From Cytobacillus oceanisediminis 2691 (GTDB taxonomy: Bacteria > Bacillota > Bacilli > Bacillales > Cytobacillaceae): 64,000 nucleotides of DNA. The notes below the pieces were generated by a model. It saw only the letters and a program-made list of their open reading frames with translations, made no database searches and was not told the DNA's origin. The first letter of the stretch is position 1, and the number at the start of each line of letters is the position of its first letter. Below are positions 7,121 to 15,776 of this stretch, in pieces. The DNA lies in the NCBI RefSeq assembly GCF_007678455.1, contig NZ_VEEP01000002.1, positions 229,535-293,534 on the forward strand, given 5' to 3'. A program made the translations under genes and the position numbers.

Positions 7121-9214
7121 ATGAAATCATTAGTCCTTGCAGAAAAACCAAGTGTTGCCCGCGAACTGGCGCGTGTGCTTGGCTGCAATAAAACGCATAA
7201 AAGTTATTTTGAAGGAAATCAATACATCGTCACCTGGGCACTTGGCCACTTGATCGAATTGAAGATGCCGGAGAACTATGATCCGAAGTATAAAGTCTGG
7301 AAGCTTGAAGAACTCCCAATCATCCCTGAAAAAATGGGGCTGAAGGTCATCAAGCAGACGAGCCACCAATTCAAGGCGATTGAACATCTTGCTGAGCGCA
7401 AGGATGTAGGTGAATTCATCATCGCGACCGATGCCGGGCGTGAAGGTGAGCTTGTCGCAAGATGGATCCTTCAGCGCATCAACTGGCGCAAGCCGATCAA
7501 GCGTTTGTGGATCTCGTCCCAGACAGACCGCGCCATAAAGGAAGGTTTTAAAAATCTGAAGCCTGGCAAGCAGTATGAAGATCTGTACGAGTCGGCTGTC
7601 TGCCGTGCCGAGGCTGACTGGCTAATCGGCTTGAATGTCTCCAGGGCTTTAACAACCAAATATAAGGATCCATTATCTGCAGGGCGGGTCCAGACTCCAA
7701 CACTCGCAATGGTCCTTGAACGCGAGGATGAAATCAATAAATTCGTTCCGAAGGATTACTGGACCATCCAGGCAAAGGTTGGATCTCTAAATGCTGAGTG
7801 GGACCATAAAGGCGAAAAGCGTATTTTTTCACAGGAAAAAGCAGACCAAATTCAAAAGAAGCTATCCAATAAGAAAGCAGCGTTGAAGTCACTCGATCGC
7901 AAACAGAAATCCGAACCGCAGCCGCTGCCATATGACCTGACAGAATTGCAGCGTGACGCCAATAAACGCTTCGGCTTCTCGGCAAAGAAAACATCCAATG
8001 TGCTTCAGGGTTTGTATGAGCAGCACAAGCTCGTCACCTATCCGCGGACAGACTCGCGCTATTTGACGACCGATATGGAAGCCACGATGCTCGACCGCCT
8101 TCAGGGAATCATGTCAGGTTATCGGGATGAAGCGAAACCGGCAGTCGCTCAAAAAGGCAAAGTCGAGGCACGCCGGGTCTTCAATAATGAAAAAGTTACC
8201 GACCACCATGCCATCATCCCGACAGAGGAACGGCTTCATCTGGCAGATTTGTCACCTGATGAGCGGAAGCTGTACGACTTGATTGTCCGCCGGTTCCTGG
8301 CTTTATTTTATCCAGCTTACCAATACGAGGTTGTCCATGCCAGCTTCGAGGTCGAGGGAGAAACATTATCTGCCCGCGAAACGAACATCCTTGAGATCGG
8401 CTTTAAAAAGGTACTTGGAAAAGATGAGGATGACGCCGCTACTCAATCCCTTGGCCATCTGGAAAAAGGTAAAAGCTACAATGTCGGCCAGGTGACTGTG
8501 AACAAAAAGAAGACTGAGCCGCCTTTGCGTTTGTCTGAATCAGATATTCTTTCAAAGATGGAGAAATTCGGCCTCGGTACGCCGGCAACAAGGGCAGAAA
8601 TCATCGAACGCCTGATTTCATCAGAGGTAGTCGAGCGCCAGAACGGCCGCCTCTTCTCAACGCGGAAAGGGAAACAGCTTCTTGATCTTGTCAACGAGGA
8701 ACTGACCTCCCCTGAACTCACCGCGAAATGGGAGAAAGAACTGGAGGAGATTGCCCGCGGCAAAGGCGATCCAAAGGCATTCAAAAAACGGATACGTGAA
8801 CAAACCTCCCTCCTTGTTTCCGAGATCAAGAAAAGCGACAAAACCTATCGTGCCCATAACCTGACTGGCTCAAAATGCCCTGAATGCGGAGAATTCATGA
8901 AGGAACGCAAGACAAAAGAAGGACGCATCCTTGTCTGCTCAAGCCCTGAATGCAACTTCCGCAAGCATAAGGACCCTAAGCTGTCCCAGCGCCGCTGCCC
9001 GCAATGCCACAAGCGGATGGAAATCCATAACGGCAAGGCAGGCGCCTACTTCCAATGCCGACGCTGCAATGTCGTCGAAAAAGCTGAGGATAAGAAAAAA
9101 GGCGTAACGAAGCGCGAGGAACGCAAGCTGAAGGAAAAATACGCTCCATCCCAGGAAAACTTCGGCACAAGCCTTGGAGATCTGCTGAAAGCAGCACTTG
9201 AGGATAAGGAATAG
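7121..9214 (+). CDS. topB: DNA topoisomerase III
   Basis: This 697-residue type IA topoisomerase relaxes and decatenates DNA. The TOPRIM domain at the N-terminus begins KSLVLAEKPSVAREL and has the acidic motif ATDAGREGELVAR. The catalytic tyrosine is Tyr307 in VTYPRTDSRYL. The C-terminus has two zinc-ribbon-like clusters (CPECGEFM...CSSPEC and CPQCHKRM...CRRC). ATG 7121 is preceded by AAAGGAGC; an upstream TTG at 7106 lacks a site. The length is close to B. subtilis TopB. It forms a single-gene unit with a terminator. Confidence 0.95.
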   Translation: MKSLVLAEKPSVARELARVLGCNKTHKSYFEGNQYIVTWALGHLIELKMPENYDPKYKVWKLEELPIIPEKMGLKVIKQTSHQFKAIEHLAERKDVGEFIIATDAGREGELVARWILQRINWRKPIKRLWISSQTDRAIKEGFKNLKPGKQYEDLYESAVCRAEADWLIGLNVSRALTTKYKDPLSAGRVQTPTLAMVLEREDEINKFVPKDYWTIQAKVGSLNAEWDHKGEKRIFSQEKADQIQKKLSNKKAALKSLDRKQKSEPQPLPYDLTELQRDANKRFGFSAKKTSNVLQGLYEQHKLVTYPRTDSRYLTTDMEATMLDRLQGIMSGYRDEAKPAVAQKGKVEARRVFNNEKVTDHHAIIPTEERLHLADLSPDERKLYDLIVRRFLALFYPAYQYEVVHASFEVEGETLSARETNILEIGFKKVLGKDEDDAATQSLGHLEKGKSYNVGQVTVNKKKTEPPLRLSESDILSKMEKFGLGTPATRAEIIERLISSEVVERQNGRLFSTRKGKQLLDLVNEELTSPELTAKWEKELEEIARGKGDPKAFKKRIREQTSLLVSEIKKSDKTYRAHNLTGSKCPECGEFMKERKTKEGRILVCSSPECNFRKHKDPKLSQRRCPQCHKRMEIHNGKAGAYFQCRRCNVVEKAEDKKKGVTKREERKLKEKYAPSQENFGTSLGDLLKAALEDKE

Positions 9215-9223
9215 TCTTTAGAG

Positions 9224-9260
9224 CAGCACCCCAGATTATCATCTGACGGTGCTGTTTTTA
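9224..9260 (+). terminator. Terminator of topB
   Basis: The stem CAGCACC/GGTGCTG is followed by TTTTTA shortly after the topB stop. Confidence 0.75.
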
Positions 9261-9340
9261 TAGAAGTGAAGGGTGTGACTTGTAAAAAATTCCTTCGAAG
9301 TAGTATGATATTCGTTGGTTGTCATTAAAATCGAAAAGTG

Positions 9341-9366
9341 CAAGCTCCTCGAGGGCCAGGCGCTAG
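9341..9366. repeat. Truncated copy of the 6925-7045 palindromic element
   Basis: CTCGAGGGCCAGGCGCT at 9348-9364 matches the right arm of the longer element with two substitutions or gaps. The rest of the element is absent. Confidence 0.45.
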
Positions 9367-9405
9367 GAAAAGCTTATATTTAAAAGGAAACTAAGGAGCA
9401 CCATC

Positions 9406-10674
9406 ATGAGAATAAGAGATTGGGACCGGAACCTGAAGATTCGCCTGTTTGGCGAAGCGTTGATGAATATAACATTTTGGATGTTTTTTCCGTTTTTAAC
9501 GATTTATTTTGCCGAAAGCTTTGGGAAGGACAAGGCTGGATTCCTGCTGATTTTTTCCCAGGTGTTCTCAGTGTTCGCCAATTTGCTTGGGGGCTATACG
9601 GCAGACAGATTCGGCCGCAAGAGGATGATGGTGATATCAGCATTCGGACAGGGCATCGCGTTCCTTATTTTTGCCTACGCGGTCTCACCATGGTACACCT
9701 CACCCATGCTTGGGTTTATCTGTTTCGCGCTTGTCGGCGTATTCGGTTCCATCTACTGGCCGGCGAGCCAGGCGATGGTCGCCGACGTCGTCCCTGAAAA
9801 AGACCGCAGCAGTGTGTTCGCGATTTTTTATACACAAATCAATATCGCCGTTGTTGTCGGCCCGATATTGGGGGCGATTTTTTACGTGAAATACCGATTT
9901 GAGTTGATGATTGCCGTTGCGATTATCTCGATCCTGCTTTCCCTTGTCCTGGCAAAATGGACGCGTGAAACGGTGCCTTCTTCCGCTAAGCAGGCACGTG
10001 CGGAAAATGGGAAATGGTATGATTTCCTTAAAGAACAAATTGCTGACTACAAGGTCATTATTCAGGACAAAGTTTTCCTCATGTTCATCATCGCTGGGAT
10101 TTTAGCAGCACAGACTTTCATGCAGCTCGATTTGTTATTCCCTGTTTATACAAAGGAAATGGTGAATAATCAAACCGTTTTAGAACTGGGCAGCAAGGTG
10201 TTCACCGTAAATGGCGAGCAGGCCTTTGGCTTGATTCTCTCCGAGAACGGATTGCTTGTCGCTCTCTTCACCGTCGCTGTGACAAAGTGGGTAACGCGCT
10301 TCCCTGAACGGAATGTATTTGTGTTATCGTCGTTTGTTTATGCCGTCTCCATCCTGATGTTCGGCGCGACACACTGGATCTGGGGGTTGATTTTAGCAAT
10401 GGCGGTCTTCACACTGGCAGAGCTGATGACGGCCGGTTTGCAGCAAACCTTCATTTCAAATCTGGCACCCGAGAAAATGCGAGGCCAATATTTCGCAGCG
10501 GCTTCGTTGCGCTATACCATCGGCCGGACGATTGCACCAATCAGCATCCCGCTCACCGTATGGATCGGTTATGGCTGGACCTTCACCATCCTGAGCATCC
10601 TCGCTGTTTTAAGCGCGGTGCTGTTCTGGGTGATGTTCCGGATGTATGAGAACAGGAAGTCAGCAGATGTTTAG
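9406..10674 (+). CDS. MFS transporter, probably drug or metabolite efflux
   Basis: This 422-residue protein has about 12 membrane helices and the major facilitator motif A between helices 2 and 3 (GGYTADRFGRKRMM). It is likely a proton-coupled antiporter, by family. The central loop around residues 195-215 is hydrophilic and charged. ATG 9406 has AAGGAG upstream. The substrate cannot be inferred, because no regulator or pathway gene is adjacent. It ends at a strong terminator. Confidence 0.85.
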   Translation: MRIRDWDRNLKIRLFGEALMNITFWMFFPFLTIYFAESFGKDKAGFLLIFSQVFSVFANLLGGYTADRFGRKRMMVISAFGQGIAFLIFAYAVSPWYTSPMLGFICFALVGVFGSIYWPASQAMVADVVPEKDRSSVFAIFYTQINIAVVVGPILGAIFYVKYRFELMIAVAIISILLSLVLAKWTRETVPSSAKQARAENGKWYDFLKEQIADYKVIIQDKVFLMFIIAGILAAQTFMQLDLLFPVYTKEMVNNQTVLELGSKVFTVNGEQAFGLILSENGLLVALFTVAVTKWVTRFPERNVFVLSSFVYAVSILMFGATHWIWGLILAMAVFTLAELMTAGLQQTFISNLAPEKMRGQYFAAASLRYTIGRTIAPISIPLTVWIGYGWTFTILSILAVLSAVLFWVMFRMYENRKSADV

Positions 10675-10693
10675 GAAGAATAATGTGCTAAAA

Positions 10694-10730
10694 AACCCAT
10701 GCAGGGAACCTGGCCTGCATGGGTTGTTTT
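10694..10730 (+). terminator. Terminator of the MFS gene
   Basis: A 12-bp stem AACCCATGCAGG/CCTGCATGGGTT is followed by a T-rich tract. Confidence 0.9.
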
Positions 10731-10859
10731 CATAGTCGGATATTAAAAAGCATCTTAGGCGAGCTCTCCCATTGTCTGCAAAAGTCGAATGTCTTAAGTT
10801 TCTTTTTTCCTATGAAATCGTTACAATATAAAAGAAGATTCAGAAAAGGGGCGAAATAA

Positions 10860-12092
10860 ATGAGTGATTTCCAAACGAACTTAGAAAAATATGCGGACCT
10901 TGCTGTCAAGGTTGGCGTGAACATCCAGAAAGACCAGACGCTTGTCATCAATACGACGATTGACTCTGCTGATTTTGTCCGTCTTGTTGTGAAAAAGGCA
11001 TATGATGCAGGTGCTAAAAACGTTGTCGTCAACTGGAATGATGATGTTGTGAACAGGACGAAATACGATCTTGCACCTGATGAAGCATTCAACGAATATC
11101 CTGAATGGCGCGCACGTGAAATGGAAGACCTGGCTGAAAATGGTGCAGCATTCATGTCGATCGTGTCTTCAAGTCCTGACCTGTTGAAAGGTGTTAAGTC
11201 CGAACGCATCGCAAACTTCCAGAAAGCTGCTGGAACAGCACTTTCAAAATACCGCAAATACATACAATCTGATAAAGTCAGCTGGACAGTTGTTGCTGCT
11301 CCTTCTGAAGGATGGGCAAAAATGGTGTTCCCTGAGGATTCTCCTGAAACTGCAGTCCAAAAGCTTTGGGACGCGATTTTCAAGGCAGTCCGCGTTGATA
11401 CTCCGGATCCGGTGGCTGCATGGAAACAGCACGACTCTTCCCTTCATGAAAAAGTTGACTACCTGAACAGCAAGCGTTACAAGAAACTTCACTACAAAGC
11501 ACCGGGCACAGACCTGACAGTTGAGCTTCCAGAAAAGCATATCTGGGTCGGCGCTGGCAGTGTGAACGAGCAAGGTCACGAATTCATGGCCAACATGCCG
11601 ACTGAAGAAGTCTTCTCTGTTCCGTCAAAAACAGGCGTAAACGGTTATGTTTCCAGCACAAAGCCGCTTAGCTACGGCGGAAACATCATCGACAACTTCA
11701 AGCTTACTTTTGAAAATGGAAAAATCGTCGGCGTCGAAGCAGAGGAAGGCGAAGAAATCCTCAAGCAGCTAGTTGCGACCGACGAAGGTTCACACTATCT
11801 TGGTGAAGTTGCCCTTGTACCATTCAACTCGCCAATCTCTCAATCAAATGTACTGTTCTTCAACACATTATTTGACGAGAACGCATCCAACCACTTCGCA
11901 ATAGGAAGCGCTTATGCTTTCTGTGTAGAAGGCGGCAAGACGATGTCTTCCGAAGAACTGGCTGAAAACGGCCTGAACGAAAGCATCACCCACGTCGACT
12001 TCATGATCGGTTCTGATAAAATGGATATCGACGGCATCACAGCCGATGGTACAGCTGAACCAGTATTCCGCAATGGTGACTGGGCACTGTAA
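10860..12092 (+). CDS. ampS: M29 family metal-dependent aminopeptidase (AmpS/PepS)
   Basis: This 410-residue cytosolic enzyme removes N-terminal residues from peptides. Full-length similarity to the thermophilic aminopeptidase family (M29) is evident, with the expected metal-ligand regions NMPTEEVF, DEGSHYLGE, NHFAIGSAY and HVDFMIGS. ATG 10860 follows a weak AGGGGCG site. It is transcribed alone and ends at a terminator before the large repeat array. Confidence 0.92.
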   Translation: MSDFQTNLEKYADLAVKVGVNIQKDQTLVINTTIDSADFVRLVVKKAYDAGAKNVVVNWNDDVVNRTKYDLAPDEAFNEYPEWRAREMEDLAENGAAFMSIVSSSPDLLKGVKSERIANFQKAAGTALSKYRKYIQSDKVSWTVVAAPSEGWAKMVFPEDSPETAVQKLWDAIFKAVRVDTPDPVAAWKQHDSSLHEKVDYLNSKRYKKLHYKAPGTDLTVELPEKHIWVGAGSVNEQGHEFMANMPTEEVFSVPSKTGVNGYVSSTKPLSYGGNIIDNFKLTFENGKIVGVEAEEGEEILKQLVATDEGSHYLGEVALVPFNSPISQSNVLFFNTLFDENASNHFAIGSAYAFCVEGGKTMSSEELAENGLNESITHVDFMIGSDKMDIDGITADGTAEPVFRNGDWAL

Positions 12093-12114
12093 GATTGTGA
12101 TTAATATTCAAGGT

Positions 12115-12148
12115 AACAGCCGGACATTTTGTTCGGCTGTTTTTTGTG
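12115..12148 (+). terminator. Terminator of ampS
   Basis: AACAGCCG/CGGCTGTT, extended by two weaker pairs, is followed by TTTTTTG. Confidence 0.85.
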
Positions 12149-12149
12149 A

Positions 12150-12846
12150 GGACTTTCTGGACTTCCGCTCTGCTTCGGAAAGCTTTCCTGCTCTTGCCCT
12201 CCAACCTGTCCGAACTTGACTCTGTTTCGGACAGGTTTCCTTCTTTCCTCACCAAACCTGGCAAAATCATGGGCTTTTCTTGACAGCTTTAACCCTCTTC
12301 CCATCAAACCTGTCTAAATCACGCTCTTTTCTTGATAGCTTTAATCCTCTTCGCATCAAACCTATCAAAATTACATGCTTTTCTTGACAGCTTTTCCTCT
12401 ACTCAGTCAAACCTGTCAAAATTACATGCTTTTCTTGACAGCTTTTCCTCTTTTCTCATCAAACCTGGCAAAATCATGGGCTTTTCTTGACAGCTTTAAC
12501 CCTCTTCCCATCAAACCTGTCAAAATTACATGCTTTTCTTGACAGCTTTTCCTCTACTCAGTCAAACCTGTCAAAATTACATGCTTTTCTTGACAGCTTT
12601 TCCTCTTTTCTCATCAAACCTGGCAAAATCATGGGCTTTTCTTGACAGCTTTAACCCTCTTCCCATCAAACCTGTCTAAATCACGCTCTTTTCTTGACAG
12701 CTTTAATCCTCCTCTCATCAAACCTGTCAAAATTACATGCTTTTCTTGACACCTTTCCCCCTCTTCCCATCAAACCTGTCTAAATCACAGCCTTTTCTTG
12801 ACACCTTTCCCCCTCCTCCCAACAAACCTGTCAAAATCACGAGCTT
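12150..12846. repeat. Large intergenic array, 51-52 bp period, 11 regular units
   Basis: TTTTCTTGA starts at 12275, 12327, 12379, 12430, 12482, 12534, 12585, 12637, 12689, 12741 and 12793. Each unit carries TTGACAG and CTGTCAA, which are complementary; the unit at 12327 has TTGATAG with CTATCAA, a compensated change. Upstream, a diverged unit forms a perfect 12-bp hairpin (12203-12214 with 12226-12237). A three-unit block of about 155 bp is itself duplicated (about 12371-12525 and 12526-12680). No gene fits inside. The array fills the gap between ampS and acylphosphatase. Confidence 0.85.
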
Positions 12847-12997
12847 AATATAGTTTCACAAAAAAATCCTGCTAAAATTAAAACTTCCTTTTCCCTTATG
12901 CACCCTATATCACTGTGCTATAATGAAGTTATCAAGGAAACTTTACATATAATATTAGATATATTGTTAACCTAATTGTTTATCTGGGGGCGACGTC

Positions 12998-13270
12998 TTG
13001 ATTCAATTACAGATTATTGTGTCAGGAGAGGTTCAGGGTGTTGGGTATCGGTACTATACACAAATGAAAGCTATTCAGTTTGGAATTACAGGCTGGGTAA
13101 GGAATCTTCGGGAAGGCGGCGTTGAGATTCTTGCTTCAGGTGCTAAAGTTGATCTCGAGAAGTTCATTGATGAGGTGCGAAGGGGCAATCCTTTTTCCAC
13201 TGTTGACCACATAGAAGTGAACGAAATTGAAAATACCGAAACCTATAAATCTTTCGCAATAAAATATTAA
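12998..13270 (+). CDS. acyP: Acylphosphatase
   Basis: This 90-residue enzyme hydrolyses acyl phosphates. The signature GEVQGVGYRYYTQ contains the catalytic Arg, and GWVRNLREGGVEI contains the catalytic Asn. The start is TTG 12998 with GGGGGCG upstream. The length matches the family exactly. It stands alone between the repeat array and a bidirectional terminator. Confidence 0.93.
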   Translation: MIQLQIIVSGEVQGVGYRYYTQMKAIQFGITGWVRNLREGGVEILASGAKVDLEKFIDEVRRGNPFSTVDHIEVNEIENTETYKSFAIKY

Positions 13271-13300
13271 AAGGCAGAGGAATGATCCTCTGCCTTTTCT
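13269..13300. terminator. Bidirectional terminator between convergent genes
   Basis: A 13-bp perfect stem (13269-13281 with 13286-13298) overlaps the acylphosphatase stop codon and serves the convergent secreted-protein gene as well. Confidence 0.9.
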
Positions 13301-13301
13301 G

Positions 13302-14579
13302 TTAGTCAAAATCGATGATTGATTCATCTGGTTCCTTTAGAATGGCTTCTCTCATCTTTTTCAGCTGTTCTTCCTCGCTCGGTTTCAATCCCAGCAGGTT
13401 AAGCAGGCCCAATGAATCGAGCAGGCCTTCCGTCAAGCTTTCAAGCTGATCTGTCAAGGTCTTGTCTGTTGGACAAAGTTCATCCAGCATCTTGTTTTCC
13501 GCCAGGGCCTTGTCGATCAATTCCAGGGCCAGTTCTTTGGTGATTTCGCCATTCGCAGCTTTAAGCTTTTCACAGGCAGATTTTGCGGTGGCGTCAACTG
13601 TCCCTTTCACTGGTTCTGTCACGGGATCAGTCACTTTTTTGACGGTGTCAGTCGTTTCTTTGACAACCTCTTTCACGGGCTCTGTTACTTTGCCCACCGT
13701 CTTATCCACAGGTGACACTACCTTGTCTACTGTATCTTTGACCGGTGTGGTTACCTTCTCAACAGTATCTTTCAGCGGATCGGTCGCCTCCTTGAGTGGG
13801 TCGGTCACCTTTCCAATTGTGTCATCCAGTGGGTCGGTCACCTTTTCAATCGTATCATCGAGAGGATCGGTCACTTTCCCAATCGCGTCATCGACTGGGT
13901 CGGTCACGTCGTCAAGAAGCTCATCGGCTGGATTTGTGATGGATCCGACCGCATCCTCACTTTCCTCCTCTCCCTCGCATGTAAGCGGAAGCTGGCCGCT
14001 GGTGATTTTTCCAATCTCCTTCTTCATCTGTTCAAATGGCATCGATCCAAGTTCCTGTAAAATTTGCAAGGTGCCTGGTTTCTGGACTCCGCCATTGCCG
14101 CTGACTGTCTGAAGCTGCAGCTGGTCGAGGCTGCTGTTGGCGGCTTTCATGGAATGGGCGACCATCGTCACTCCTTCGAGCGCAGCATTAGGTATGATTT
14201 TAGATGCGTGCAAGCATGCTCCCTGGAAAGAAATCGCACTGGCATCGACCTGCATCCCTTTAATATGGACAGGTCCGCTCGCTTTCATTGTGATGCTTAC
14301 AGTTCCTCCTGGAGTCGCGAATTGTTTAGTCAGTCTCATGCCATAAATCTGTGCGGAATCGTAGGTGATCCGCAGCATCGGCTTTGCCTTCGAGCCGGAC
14401 GTCTCGCCAGCCACGATCGTTGCCTTCATATTCTCTCCGACGACTCTGTCAGCCTGGATGATGAACCCGTCGCTGTCACTTCCAGCTGCATTCGCTTTTT
14501 CAATAAAAGGGAGAAAGGATAATGCAGCCAATTGAATGCACATTCCGATTAAAAACAACCGATGTTTGACAATCTTCAT
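13302..14579 (-). CDS. Secreted DUF6230-like protein with hendecad repeats
   Basis: This 425-residue protein has an N-terminal signal peptide (basic start, hydrophobic core, ANAAG near residue 30). Residues about 38-165 resemble the DUF6230-type product of the neighbouring gene (GFIIQADRVVG, VHIKGMQVDA). Residues about 214-333 are a run of roughly 11-residue repeats of the form VTDPLDDTIGK. They change from acidic (DD) to basic (KD, KE) along the run and look like an extended amphipathic helix. Four Cys are spread across the mature protein. ATG 14579 has AGGGGAG upstream. Function is unknown; a surface or extracellular structural role is an inference. Confidence 0.75.
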   Translation of the reverse strand: MKIVKHRLFLIGMCIQLAALSFLPFIEKANAAGSDSDGFIIQADRVVGENMKATIVAGETSGSKAKPMLRITYDSAQIYGMRLTKQFATPGGTVSITMKASGPVHIKGMQVDASAISFQGACLHASKIIPNAALEGVTMVAHSMKAANSSLDQLQLQTVSGNGGVQKPGTLQILQELGSMPFEQMKKEIGKITSGQLPLTCEGEEESEDAVGSITNPADELLDDVTDPVDDAIGKVTDPLDDTIEKVTDPLDDTIGKVTDPLKEATDPLKDTVEKVTTPVKDTVDKVVSPVDKTVGKVTEPVKEVVKETTDTVKKVTDPVTEPVKGTVDATAKSACEKLKAANGEITKELALELIDKALAENKMLDELCPTDKTLTDQLESLTEGLLDSLGLLNLLGLKPSEEEQLKKMREAILKEPDESIIDFD

Positions 14580-14591
14580 TTTTTCTCCCCT

Positions 14592-14984
14592 TTACCCCGT
14601 TTTGGCTGGCTGCTCTGTAACGTCCGAGCCTGGCGATTTTGATGACTCTTCTGCTGGTACGATTCGCCATGCAGTAAGCAATGCACCGCCAATAATGCCG
14701 AATATTGTTCCGAACAGAAAGCCTCCCAAAGCGCCAATGACTGATAGAATGGATAAAAAAATGACGATGATGCCTAATGCTTTAGAGGCACCTGGCAAAA
14801 AGAATGACATCAATCCCATCAGCGTGATCAATCCGCCAAACAGCAAGCCGATGACTGCGACCGACCCTGGCAGGAATGTGCTCATATAAAGGTTCAACGG
14901 CACCCATAGAATCATCAGCCCGCTTAGTACGGTCAATATCGATCCGAAAAAAGGCCTTGTATGCCTCCATTTTTTAAAAACCAT
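14592..14984 (-). CDS. DUF6114-like membrane protein
   Basis: This 130-residue protein has about four membrane helices (SILTVLSGLMILWVPLNLY, then three glycine-rich hydrophobic stretches) and a short polar C-terminus. It matches the DUF6114 type often found next to DUF6230 genes in actinomycetes and some Bacilli. ATG 14984 is chosen because GAGG lies 8 nt upstream, rather than a GTG at 14993. It sits 12 bp before the repeat protein gene and 14 bp after the DUF6230 gene, so the three are one operon. Function is unknown. Confidence 0.65.
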   Translation of the reverse strand: MVFKKWRHTRPFFGSILTVLSGLMILWVPLNLYMSTFLPGSVAVIGLLFGGLITLMGLMSFFLPGASKALGIIVIFLSILSVIGALGGFLFGTIFGIIGGALLTAWRIVPAEESSKSPGSDVTEQPAKTG

Positions 14985-14998
14985 ATCTATCACCTCGA

Positions 14999-15553
14999 TT
15001 ATTTCTTATCGATTTTTTCCACGGTCAATTTCATACCCGCCATATTGATGGTCTCCTGGAATAAATAATGCGTTTTCAATTTTGCATTCTCAAGAGTGAT
15101 CGTGCTTGAAGTCTGCTCGAATTGCTTTGTCCAGTCCGTACTGTTGTTTTCCTTAAGCGCGAGGTTCTGGAACTTGGCATTTGCTTCAATCAGCCCGGCA
15201 TCATGCTGGAGACCGGAAATCTGTACTGGCTTTGAAGCCTGGATTTTTACGCGAATCCACTCCCCGCCTACCTGAAAATCCTTATATAACTTCAAATTGT
15301 CGATTGTCAGGGTATCGATGATATTGGTTCCTTGCGGTGCAGCGTCTGAGCTGCTCGTCTCGCCGAGTTTTGGGTAAAATTTATAGCCTTTTCCCTCAAG
15401 CTTATCGAATTCAACATAAAAATCCCCTACTCCGGCAATCGGTACAGCATACGCTACTCCGGATACCCCGAAGGACACCAGCAGGATTCCAAGCGCTAGC
15501 AATCCTGATGCGAGCGCACCCCAAAACACCTTTTTATTCGTCTTGCTTTCCAT
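14999..15553 (-). CDS. DUF6230-like exported or membrane-anchored protein
   Basis: This 184-residue protein has one N-terminal hydrophobic segment (VFWGALASGLLALGILLVSF) that could be a signal anchor, then a beta-rich domain with GVGDFYVEFDKLEGKGYKFY and ISGLQHDAGLIEANA. It matches the DUF6230 type. It is the first gene of the operon and lies divergent to the GAF-LuxR regulator. A TTG and GTG further upstream could also start the protein; ATG 15553 has GGAG at good spacing. Function is unknown. Confidence 0.65.
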   Translation of the reverse strand: MESKTNKKVFWGALASGLLALGILLVSFGVSGVAYAVPIAGVGDFYVEFDKLEGKGYKFYPKLGETSSSDAAPQGTNIIDTLTIDNLKLYKDFQVGGEWIRVKIQASKPVQISGLQHDAGLIEANAKFQNLALKENNSTDWTKQFEQTSSTITLENAKLKTHYLFQETINMAGMKLTVEKIDKK

Positions 15554-15624
15554 TACGACAGCTCCATTCAAGGAAGCCACCTCCGTTAAATATTTTTAAA
15601 ATTCAAAATTAATTCTCCCCATAC

Positions 15625-15703
15625 TATACCCCCGAAAAATGAGGCGAACAACTCCGAAAAAAATCGTTAACAACAAGTTAACCCCGTTAAATGTCGGGGT
15701 ATA
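15625..15703. promoter_or_regulatory. Divergent control region with a 20-bp dyad
   Basis: ACCCCG-N8-CGGGGT (15681-15700) is a perfect dyad. An outer copy TATACCCCCGA (15625) pairs with TCGGGGTATA (15694). GTTAAC occurs twice, 5 bp apart, just before the dyad. The position between the DUF6230 operon and the LuxR-type gene suggests an operator for that regulator. Confidence 0.5.
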
Positions 15704-15776
15704 AGAAGATGACGGACAAAAATCTGAATTTTTAAACGAATGATATTTTACCAGAATCTGAGAGTGGGGTTGCCTG

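Noticed and set aside
12150..12846. CRISPR array
   Set aside because: The whole 52-bp unit repeats, there are no unique spacers, and no cas gene is in the window.
13462..14112. A 216-codon plus-strand ORF opposite the hendecad-repeat protein
   Set aside because: It is the low-complexity shadow of the repeats in the true minus-strand gene; it has no ribosome binding site and no sensible protein features.
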